From: Thermoplasmata archaeon
Lineage (GTDB): Archaea > Thermoplasmatota > Thermoplasmata > Thermoplasmatales > Thermoplasmataceae
Direction: 5' to 3'
Length of the DNA stretch: 8,810 bases
Assembly: GCA_021819605.1 (NCBI GenBank)
Contig: JAKAQT010000065.1
Location: 1 to 8,810 of the forward strand
The notes beneath the pieces were generated by a model. It did not search any database, was not told the origin of the DNA, and worked only from the letters and a program-made list of their open reading frames with translations. Below, one piece after another: positions 1-5,961 of the stretch (within the stretch, counting starts at the first letter, position 1; each line of letters starts with the position of its first letter). The position numbers were made by a program, and so were the translations under genes.

Positions 1-39
1 AAACAGTACAGCTGAAAGTATCTCCCTCCTCCCCTCCGG

Positions 40-73
40 GTTGATGCCTATGCACACATAGAGTGCCCTGCTC
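40..73. repeat. 34-base direct repeat, copy 1, inside the transposase gene
   Basis: This is identical to 109-142 except at one base (A at 60 against G at 129). The two copies are offset by exactly 69 bases (23 codons), so both are read in the same frame and encode SRALYVCIGIN here and SRALHVCIGIN in the other copy. Similarity stops sharply at position 40. On the other side it fades, with GGGAAA against GGGAAG still shared in register. Confidence 0.9.
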
Positions 74-108
74 GATACTTTCCCAAGCCAGTCCCCCGGG
101 CCATACTA

Positions 109-142
109 GTTGATGCCTATGCACACATGGAGTGCCCTGCTC
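109..142. repeat. 34-base direct repeat, copy 2, next to the TAG stop
   Basis: This is the partner of 40-73, with one mismatch. In the direction of translation the TAG follows directly after this copy, and the copy at 40-73 then resumes the family sequence. Confidence 0.9.
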
Positions 143-881
143 CTGTACTTCCCGTCCTCCCTTACCTTGAAGTATGTTGCATCTATGTAGATGAATTTCA
201 TTGGTGATTCAATGGGCCTCTCAAGGAATTCCCTCACTCTTGAATCAAGTTCAGAGGCCAGGGTTGACACGTATGATGCGGATACGTTCTCCATGCCCAG
301 GCTCTCAACTATGCTCTTGACATTCCTTGTGGACACACCCTGGATGTATGATTCCAGTATAACTGAATCAAGAGCCTTCTCAACCCTGGAATAGCGGTCA
401 AAGACGGCGGTCCTGAAGGGAAACTCCCTTATCTGAGGCTTCCTCAGTTCAAGTTCCCCGTCCACAGTCTTCAGCTTCCTTGTTCTCGATCCGTTCCTGT
501 GCCCTTTCCTTTCTTCTGTCCTCTCATAGGGCATGGATGCGAGCTGCACTCTTGCCTCCTCATCCATGACGTCATTGAGAAACCATTCTATTAGCTGCCT
601 CTTTCCTTCCTTCCGGTCTTTCAGGAAAATACTTATTACCTCTTTCACTACATCTAACTGGTCCTGCATATTTTCGCCTCTTCAAATCCGAATTGTGCAG
701 GACCTTTTCAATTTTACAGCAGATTCAATACACTATCCACTTTCCTAAAATTTTCTTTAAAATAATGATTTTCATTGCGTTTTAAAAGGAATAATCAAGT
801 ATGCTCTGATCGGAATAGTTCTTGCTAGGTCTTATACTGTTCAGATGATAAATGGAACACATCAATCGAAATATACACATT

Positions 882-897
882 CTGTCACTATTGACAG
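882..897. repeat. Perfect palindrome CTGTCA-CTAT-TGACAG
   Basis: Two 6-base arms surround a 4-base centre, directly after a TATA-like AAATATAC (869-876). The spacing resembles an operator just downstream of an archaeal TATA box, but no reading frame starts in the right place behind it. It may equally be chance or a weak hairpin. Confidence 0.35.
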
Positions 898-1330
898 CTC
901 TTGCTTTCTTTCCTATCTATAACACATCCGAAAAGTATACAGCAAGGAAACTCAGAGGCATGGGATTCTTCATTCATTTTTTCGTTCCCTGAAAAACTCC
1001 CGCTGAGAGGATACAGTCACATGAATGTCTGGGAACTTTTTTCATAGAAGACGCCCTACTTTAAATGAGTTGATTTGTCAGTTCCTTACATTCCTATAAT
1101 CCCAGAATGCTTCCTCGCCTCTACAGGCAGTGAGATATTCTTTATGACTGTAGTCTTCACATACATCTTATGAGGATTCCTTTAATGAATCATTTCATTC
1201 ACAAGTGATCTATGATGTACGTTTCCCAGAGGGAATACTTTTGCAAGACCATTCACATAGCGCTGTTCACCGCTTTTATGGAGACTTTGAATGATACTCA
1301 TGAAGAAACATGCCGTCCCCTCGCTGGGAA

Positions 1331-1340
1331 TTTATTAATA
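1331..1340 (+). promoter_or_regulatory. Archaeal TATA-like element for the GH15 gene
   Basis: TTTATTAATA is preceded by GGGAA, which is acceptable as a TFB-recognition stretch. Its centre lies about 34 bases before ATG 1370, which puts the expected transcription start about 8 bases before the start codon. The leader would be very short and there is no Shine-Dalgarno sequence, consistent with the leader-poor mRNAs of Thermoplasmatales. Confidence 0.55.
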
Positions 1341-1369
1341 ACTGCCACGTATACTGATGGCAATCTCAA

Positions 1370-3226
1370 ATGGCATTTCAAGGAGCAAGAAAATACAGAG
1401 ATCTTGGAAGGAATGGTTACCTCAGAATTTCAAGCCATGGAATGATAGCCAGCAACAGAACCGCTGCCCTTGTGGGCCTGAACGGAACAATTGACTGGGC
1501 ATGCCTTCCAAATTTTGATTCACCTCCAGTTTTCGATTCAATACTTGACAAGAACAAGGGTGGTTATTTTTCAATCAAGCCCCATGATACGGAAAATCTT
1601 GAGGTGATACAGTCATACAAAGAACTCACAAATGTCCTCATCACTGAATTCATCAGGGACGGCAAGATCATACTGCGCCTTACGGACTTCATTCCAACTT
1701 CTGACTATTCAACAATCAGCTTTCCAGAAATACACAGGATGGTTGAGACCACTTCCGAGGATGTGGAAGTCGATATTGCCTTCAAGGCCACCATAAACTA
1801 CGGGAAGCATACACCGGTCATAGAGCAGAGGAAGAACGGCTTCATATTCAGGTACAGGGACACAAAGGTCGGGATAGTCAGCGAGATCCCTCTTTCCCGT
1901 GATGGTGACAGAGTCATAGGTTCCCAGAAAATACCCAGGAGGACTTCAAGATGGCTTGTTGCGCTCTACGGCATTTCACATCTGGACGTTATATCTGACT
2001 ACAAGTCTTACCAGAGGATGGAGGATACCATTGACTACTGGCAGAAATGGAGCAACTCCACCACATACAGGGGGCTCTACAACAACGATGTAAACAGATC
2101 TGCCCTGACCCTGAAAGGTCTCTTTTTTGAACCAACCGGCCTCATGGTGGCAGCACCCACCACCAGCCTTCCGGAGTGCATCGGAAGCGAGAGGAACTGG
2201 GATTACCGCTTTGCCTGGATAAGGGACACAGCCTATGTCATTGAGGCGCTCTCACTCATAGGCTACAAGAGGGAAGCAACCAAGTTTCTCTATGATATGA
2301 TGGATAAGATTGAGCATGATGGCAGAATACATACAATATACCCAATAAACAGCAGTTCAAGCCTGGAGGAGATGGAGCTGGATTACGAGGGCTACATGGG
2401 ATCAAGGCCTGTCCGCGTTGGCAACAAGGCATCCGATCAGCTCCAGATAGATCAGATGGGGTCCATTGTGAATGCAATCTGTGCACTGAGCGATGCTGGC
2501 GGCGTAATAAACTCATATCTATGGAACTTTGTGGGCGAAACACTGGATCATCTCTCAAAATTATGGAAATCTCCCGATTCAAGCATCTGGGAATTCAGGA
2601 CAGAACCAAGGCATTACGTATATTCCAAGGTTGTTTCATGGTCTGCATTCAACAATGCCATTGCCATGGGCAAATACCAGGGCTTTTCAGGCCCGTACAG
2701 GAAGTGGAGGGCCATTGCCGATGAGATAAAGGAGGATATTATTGCCAATGGCTTCAGCGAGGAGCAGAACAGCTTTGTGCAGTATTATGGAAGCAGTGAG
2801 ACCGATGCCTCGCTGCTCCGGATGCCGCTTCTGGGCTTTCTCCCCGCTGATGATCCAAGGATCGTGGGCACAGTGGCAAAGATTGAGAGGGACCTCAGGG
2901 TCACTGATCACCTCTTCCGCAGGTACCGTGAGGATGACGGGCTCAAGGGAGAGGATAATGCCTTCCTTCTTCTCTCATTCTGGTACGTTAATGTCCTGAT
3001 CCAGATGGACAGGATAGATGAGGCCAAGGTCGTGTTCGAATCCATTCTGGACAGGGGAAACCACCTGGGTCTTTTTTCAGAGGAAATAGATTTTCAGACC
3101 GGGGATCAGCTGGGGAATTTCCCGCAGGCCATCACACACCTCGGCGTCATAAATGTTGCCCTGCACCTGAATGAGGCATTCAAGGCAAGAGCCTCATTTT
3201 CACGGAAGCGCCAGATAGTGAAATAG
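1370..3226 (+). CDS. Glycoside hydrolase family 15 protein (trehalase or glucoamylase-like), cytoplasmic
   Basis: This 618-residue protein has the two-part GH15 layout. An N-terminal beta-sandwich runs to about residue 250 and carries the family opening NRTAALVGLNGTIDWACLP. An (alpha/alpha)6 barrel follows. The barrel starts with RNWDYRFAWIRD (R275-D286), the signature substrate-binding stretch. IWEFRTEPRHY contains E408, the expected general acid. GLFSEEID followed by LGNFPQAITHLG contains E571/E572, one of which should be the general base. Length is normal for the family. No signal peptide or membrane segment is visible, so it should act in the cytoplasm, releasing glucose from trehalose or from short alpha-glucans. 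GH15 trehalases are known from Thermoplasma and Sulfolobus, which makes trehalase a real option, but the motifs alone do not settle the substrate. ATG 1370 is chosen because an in-frame TGA lies at 1355-1357 and the promoter fits. The stop is TAG. The gene appears monocistronic. Confidence 0.92.
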   Translation: MAFQGARKYRDLGRNGYLRISSHGMIASNRTAALVGLNGTIDWACLPNFDSPPVFDSILDKNKGGYFSIKPHDTENLEVIQSYKELTNVLITEFIRDGKIILRLTDFIPTSDYSTISFPEIHRMVETTSEDVEVDIAFKATINYGKHTPVIEQRKNGFIFRYRDTKVGIVSEIPLSRDGDRVIGSQKIPRRTSRWLVALYGISHLDVISDYKSYQRMEDTIDYWQKWSNSTTYRGLYNNDVNRSALTLKGLFFEPTGLMVAAPTTSLPECIGSERNWDYRFAWIRDTAYVIEALSLIGYKREATKFLYDMMDKIEHDGRIHTIYPINSSSSLEEMELDYEGYMGSRPVRVGNKASDQLQIDQMGSIVNAICALSDAGGVINSYLWNFVGETLDHLSKLWKSPDSSIWEFRTEPRHYVYSKVVSWSAFNNAIAMGKYQGFSGPYRKWRAIADEIKEDIIANGFSEEQNSFVQYYGSSETDASLLRMPLLGFLPADDPRIVGTVAKIERDLRVTDHLFRRYREDDGLKGEDNAFLLLSFWYVNVLIQMDRIDEAKVVFESILDRGNHLGLFSEEIDFQTGDQLGNFPQAITHLGVINVALHLNEAFKARASFSRKRQIVK

Positions 3227-3227
3227 C

Positions 3228-3252
3228 GGTTTTCCACTCATTTTCTCATTTT
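3228..3252 (+). terminator. Pyrimidine-rich tract after the GH15 gene, possible terminator
   Basis: Just after the TAG there are three TTTT runs within a pyrimidine-rich stretch (TTTTCC, TTTTCTC, TTTTGC). Archaeal RNA polymerase stops at T-rich tracts without needing a hairpin. The assignment rests on position and composition only, and the same tract lies immediately upstream of the next promoter. Confidence 0.4.
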
Positions 3253-3280
3253 GCACGGACACATAATCTGATTAATATAC
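3240..3280 (+). promoter_or_regulatory. Promoter of the small-gene/PolB2 operon, with an ANTTTC-like hexamer
   Basis: ATTAATATAC at 3271-3280 is a good archaeal TATA box centred about 25 bases before ATG 3301, so the first gene should be leaderless. ATTTTC at 3240-3245 lies about 25 bases upstream of the TATA element. It fits ANTTTC, the hexamer described upstream of UV-induced genes in Sulfolobus. A six-base degenerate motif in T-rich DNA occurs often by chance, so the TATA box is well supported and the hexamer is only suggestive. Confidence 0.6.
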
Positions 3281-3300
3281 CTGTGTATCTAGAGTAAGGC

Positions 3301-3714
3301 ATGCATGCCCCTCTCAGGATATTTTCGACGAAATCGTTCCAGGCAGGAAATGTCAGGTCTTTCATGAAGGAGTTTGAATCAGATGTGATCCATCTGCTCA
3401 TCACGGACGGCATCATGTCGGATTTCAGGCATGAATTTACCCGTGATGAACTTGGCATCATAATGGTGCAGCGCATACTGACATCATTCCAGCTCCAGAA
3501 AATACTCATGGATTCAGATGATAAGCCGCATTACCTGGCGCTTGCTTCCGGTGTGGTCTCGTCATGGCCTGGGTCAATTGTGGCCAACATCTATGACATA
3601 GTCCGGATAATGACGTACTACCATGGCTGCCCTGTTTACATGAACATAATCGGCGATCCGGGAATAATGTCAAGGTACCTGGGCAACAGGACCATTAATG
3701 GGGGGATGTTCTGA
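3301..3714 (+). CDS. Uncharacterised 137-aa protein, first gene of the PolB2 operon
   Basis: I do not recognise a family. The protein is soluble and mostly helical by composition, with no signal peptide, no transmembrane segment and no metal-binding cluster; the only Cys is in YYHGCPVY. The middle (about residues 45-110) alternates hydrophobic and charged residues as in a helical bundle, and the C-terminus is a glycine-rich tail, NRTINGGMF. ATG 3301 is taken as the start because it sits about 25 bases behind the TATA box, as expected for a leaderless message; the ATG at 3305 is in another frame. The stop TGA is one base before the start of the next gene. That spacing, and the following GTGA overlap with the polymerase, strongly indicate one transcript and coupled translation. 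A role as a partner or regulator of the polymerase is inference from position only. Confidence 0.8.
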   Translation: MHAPLRIFSTKSFQAGNVRSFMKEFESDVIHLLITDGIMSDFRHEFTRDELGIIMVQRILTSFQLQKILMDSDDKPHYLALASGVVSSWPGSIVANIYDIVRIMTYYHGCPVYMNIIGDPGIMSRYLGNRTINGGMF

Positions 3715-3715
3715 A

Positions 3716-3946
3716 ATGGGAAGGAGCGTTCCCACCGCTCGCCAGGTGCTGGAGGATCTGGCAGGGGACCTGGAAAGGATGGCATCCGTAATGCCGCAAT
3801 CGCAGGCAGCCATAATGCATGATCTGGTCATGATTGGTCGGAAGCATTCTGCTGAGATATCGTACTCCGGTGTGGATCCATATACTGGTTTCCTGATTTC
3901 CATTATCATCGATCTCTACTCAAGGATTAAGGAGGATGGGCAGTGA
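3716..3946 (+). CDS. Uncharacterised 76-aa helical protein, second gene of the PolB2 operon
   Basis: I do not recognise a family. The product is short, soluble and almost wholly helical in character: an amphipathic first helix (ARQVLEDLAGDLERMASVM), a second one (AAIMHDLVMIGRKHSAEI), a turn at SGVDPYTG, and a hydrophobic last helix (FLISIIIDLYSRI). ATG 3716 is preferred because it follows the upstream TGA by one base and has a G-rich stretch (GGGGGA) about nine bases before it. An in-frame ATG at 3698 would add six residues and overlap the preceding gene. The stop TGA is shared with the polymerase start (GTGA). Size and helical build suit a small binding or dimerising subunit, but no function can be read directly. 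Confidence 0.75.
   Translation: MGRSVPTARQVLEDLAGDLERMASVMPQSQAAIMHDLVMIGRKHSAEISYSGVDPYTGFLISIIIDLYSRIKEDGQ
3931..3935 (+). promoter_or_regulatory. Shine-Dalgarno GGAGG deciding the GTG start of PolB2
   Basis: GGAGG lies seven bases before GTG 3943, within the last codons of the 76-aa gene. It supports the unusual GTG start, which overlaps the preceding stop as GTGA, and points to translational coupling. The ATG at 3947 is out of frame with the polymerase. Confidence 0.85.
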
Positions 3947-5961
3947 ATGCAGGAACAATAGTGAACGCCACCGGCTCTGATACCATAAGAGTCTGGTACA
4001 TGGATCATGGCAGGATAAGCTACAGGGACCACCGCAACAGAAGCTGGATATTCGTGTCCGGAGACATGTATGATCTGGCATTCCTTGCCAGGCAGCTTGA
4101 TGAATCCGGCATATTCGGATACAGCATGGATACCATGAGGAATGTGCATGGCGAGATTGAGGGCATACGTATACCTGTGTGGCCTTCCGGAATAAGGGAT
4201 CTCAATGCCATAATAAACAGCATAGGCATGGAGAGGAAGTTCTCCATATACAACGGTGACATTGATCCGGTGCTGCGCTTCATGGCCGAGAGGAATCTGG
4301 GATTCTTCACTCTTGAGAATCCCATGGACCCGGACCCGGAGATACCTGTTTCCACCATAGTGGGCAGATCCATGCTTGGAGTGCCATACGATATTGAAAT
4401 AAACGGCAGGCATTTCCCCAGGATAGATTCGGATGCCATATACGAGGCTTACCGGGCAATAACCCAGGGCACAATAATTGTGTACAGCAACAGGGACGGC
4501 TTCTTCAGGAAGATCCTTCAGATGATTCTCCATCAGGGTTACGGTCTCCCACGGGTGACCACATCCGACGGCTCCACATTTGAATCCTACGGGCAGACGC
4601 ACTACAGCAATCCGCGAGTTTCCATTGACGGGAAAATCTGCATAGAATCGGATTCATTTGCATATTCTGAGACCGGTATTCATGGCCTCATTGAGATATC
4701 CCGCACATCCGGCCTTCCCATTGTAACGGCATCAAGAGTCACCACCGGCACCGCTGTTTCATCAATGGAGGAGGCCTATGCCGTGAGGAGCGGCGTGCTG
4801 ATACCTGTCAGAAAGGATGATCATGAGGAGGCGAAGAGTGCTGAAACACTCCTGAATACTGACAGCGGCGGTCTGGTGCTGCAGCCTGATCCCGGGATTT
4901 ACACCGATGTCCATGAGATTGACTTCTCATCAATGTATCCCAGCATAATGGTAAGGTACAACCTATCTCCGGAAACCCTTCAGAAGAACGGGGCCATAAA
5001 AATTCATGGCACTCCCTATTCCGCATCGGGAACTGACCGGGGTTTCCTGGCATCTGCCCTGGATGGTCTCCTGCAAAGGCGGCTGTTTTACAAATCGGTA
5101 AAGGCCAGATCAGGGCTTTACGGCATGAGGGATGCTGCCCTCAAATGGATGCTGCTGACATCATTCGGGTACACGGGATACAAGAACGCCAAGTTCGGGA
5201 AGATAGAGATTCATGAATCGATAACAGCCATGGGGAGATGGGCACTGGCCATGGCCATGAACATAGCACGGGCCAATGGCTTCACGCCAATACATGGAAT
5301 AGTGGATTCACTCTGGATTTCAGGTTCCGGCGACGTGGGGAAAGTGCTTTCCCAGATCCAGGAAAGGACCGGCATAGGCATAGTGGAGGACGGCCATTAC
5401 AGATGGATTGTATTCATGCCGGCAAATTCCGGCCTGGGGGCGCTGAACAGGTACATTGGCCTTCGAATGGATGGGACCGTCAAGGTACGCGGGCTATACG
5501 TAAGAAGGCGTGATATCCCACCAGTATGCAAAAACTTCCAGTGGGAAGCCATAGAGATTCTCAGGAGCTGCATGACTCCTGAAGATATATGGGCAAAACG
5601 CAAGGAGATCATGGATCTTGAGGCACGTTATGTGAGATCACTCAGGTACCTTCCTCTGGAGGATTTCCGGATACCGCTGCATGTCACAAGAAATCCTGAG
5701 GAATATTCCGTGCACAATATACAGGGAATGGCAATTAAGGAGGCCGTGGACCGTGGATACAGGATCATGCCCGGCAGCAGGATCGGCGTTGTTGTCGTTG
5801 ATCACCACCACGGCATTGTGGACCTGGATGGCACACATGATGGGATTGACCTGAAGTTCTATGAAAGGCAGCTATCCATGGCGTTCAGGCAGATCGGTTT
5901 TATTGTGAGGTCATGCTCGCCCCGGAAGAAGCAGGCAGATCTCTTCAGTTTCTCCGTATGA
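3943..5961 (+). CDS. polB2: B-family DNA polymerase of the PolB2 (Dpo2) type, lacking a proofreading domain
   Basis: This 672-residue protein has a PolB palm and thumb but is shorter than full-size archaeal PolB enzymes (about 780 residues or more). YNGDIDPVLRF (about 103-113) matches the N-terminal PolB region. Between there and the palm the acidic ExoI-III residues of the 3'-5' exonuclease cannot be found. GGLVLQPDPGIYTDVHEIDF leads into motif A, DFSSMYPSIM, with D327 as first metal ligand. Motif B, LKWMLLTSFGYTGYKNAKFG (400-419), keeps K401 and G409 but lacks the usual NSxYG. Motif C reads HGIVDSLWI (451-459) instead of YGDTDS: the second Asp is kept as D455 and the first is replaced. These departures match the PolB2 group, once thought inactive; Sulfolobus Dpo2 has since been reported active and linked to damage tolerance. 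The C-terminus, QADLFSF (664-670), resembles a PCNA-binding box. Start GTG is supported by GGAGG. It is the last gene of a three-gene operon and overlaps the convergent cdc6-like gene by 17 bases. Confidence 0.92.
   Translation: MNAGTIVNATGSDTIRVWYMDHGRISYRDHRNRSWIFVSGDMYDLAFLARQLDESGIFGYSMDTMRNVHGEIEGIRIPVWPSGIRDLNAIINSIGMERKFSIYNGDIDPVLRFMAERNLGFFTLENPMDPDPEIPVSTIVGRSMLGVPYDIEINGRHFPRIDSDAIYEAYRAITQGTIIVYSNRDGFFRKILQMILHQGYGLPRVTTSDGSTFESYGQTHYSNPRVSIDGKICIESDSFAYSETGIHGLIEISRTSGLPIVTASRVTTGTAVSSMEEAYAVRSGVLIPVRKDDHEEAKSAETLLNTDSGGLVLQPDPGIYTDVHEIDFSSMYPSIMVRYNLSPETLQKNGAIKIHGTPYSASGTDRGFLASALDGLLQRRLFYKSVKARSGLYGMRDAALKWMLLTSFGYTGYKNAKFGKIEIHESITAMGRWALAMAMNIARANGFTPIHGIVDSLWISGSGDVGKVLSQIQERTGIGIVEDGHYRWIVFMPANSGLGALNRYIGLRMDGTVKVRGLYVRRRDIPPVCKNFQWEAIEILRSCMTPEDIWAKRKEIMDLEARYVRSLRYLPLEDFRIPLHVTRNPEEYSVHNIQGMAIKEAVDRGYRIMPGSRIGVVVVDHHHGIVDLDGTHDGIDLKFYERQLSMAFRQIGFIVRSCSPRKKQADLFSFSV

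Larger units (their letters stand above)
1..669 (-). pseudogene. IS256-type transposase, interrupted by an in-frame TAG; 3' part outside the window
   Basis: Reading starts at ATG 669, with GAGG seven bases upstream as a plausible ribosome site, and stays open for 187 residues to a TAG at 106-108. The protein has the helical N-terminal region of IS256 transposases and the start of the DDE catalytic domain: YIDATYFKVR, with D163 as the expected first catalytic Asp. After the TAG the same frame continues to position 1 without another stop. It reads YGPGDWLGKVSSRALYVCIG and then INPEGRREILSAVLF, which is the normal continuation of this family. Residues RALHVCIGIN before the stop reappear as RALYVCIGIN after it. 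The frame is therefore intact on both sides and only a 23-codon extra unit carrying a stop breaks it. The 187-residue product would lack two catalytic acids and should be inactive. The alternatives are an assembly join or a recombinant of two related copies. Confidence 0.8.
1..745 (-). mobile_element. IS256-family insertion sequence, 5' part (runs off the window)
   Basis: The segment contains the N-terminal part of a mutator-type (IS256) transposase read on the minus strand, plus about 75 bases in front of it. The outer boundary is placed near 745 because the stretch 729-745, read on the minus strand as GGAAAGTGGATAGTGTA, looks like an IS256-type terminal inverted repeat. The matching other end lies beyond position 1, so neither the inverted repeat nor a target-site duplication can be confirmed. 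The internal TAG and the repeated segment at 40-142 suggest the copy is no longer a simple intact element. Confidence 0.7.
746..1369. other. About 620 bases without a supportable gene
   Basis: This stretch between the insertion sequence and the GH15 gene is visibly richer in A+T than its surroundings and has frequent stops in all frames. A 77-codon frame on the plus strand (1212-1445) overlaps the start of the GH15 gene and resembles no family I recognise. I see no tRNA, rRNA, CRISPR or convincing small-RNA signature. It holds a short palindrome at 882-897 and the GH15 promoter near its end. It could be decayed sequence from a gene damaged by the insertion, but no protein remnant can be identified. 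Confidence 0.6.

Noticed and set aside
106..108. TAG in the transposase as a possible recoded (pyrrolysine) codon
   Set aside because: TAG is used as the ordinary stop of the GH15 gene (3224-3226) at the expected family length, and the TAG here lies in an extra duplicated segment rather than at a conserved position.
842..856. GATGATAAATGG, like part of a C box of a C/D guide RNA
   Set aside because: No properly spaced D', C' and D boxes follow within the 50-70 bases such RNAs span.
1212..1445. A 77-codon plus-strand frame just before and overlapping the GH15 gene
   Set aside because: It overlaps the GH15 start by 76 bases in another frame, contains the GH15 promoter, has no ribosome site and resembles no family.
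4020..4439. A 139-codon minus-strand frame, also opposite PolB2
   Set aside because: It has Ser/Met-rich antisense composition, overlaps another antisense frame, and has no domain or start signal.
3916..4602. A 228-codon minus-strand frame opposite the PolB2 N-terminus
   Set aside because: It is antisense to a clear polymerase, rich in His, Tyr and Gly as expected from the complement of this codon use, and has no recognisable domain.
5535..5548. CTTCCAGTGGGAAG, partly resembling the core of archaeal origin-recognition boxes
   Set aside because: It is a single copy within polymerase coding sequence (FQWEA), without the G-run or repeated copies that mark real Cdc6-binding origins.
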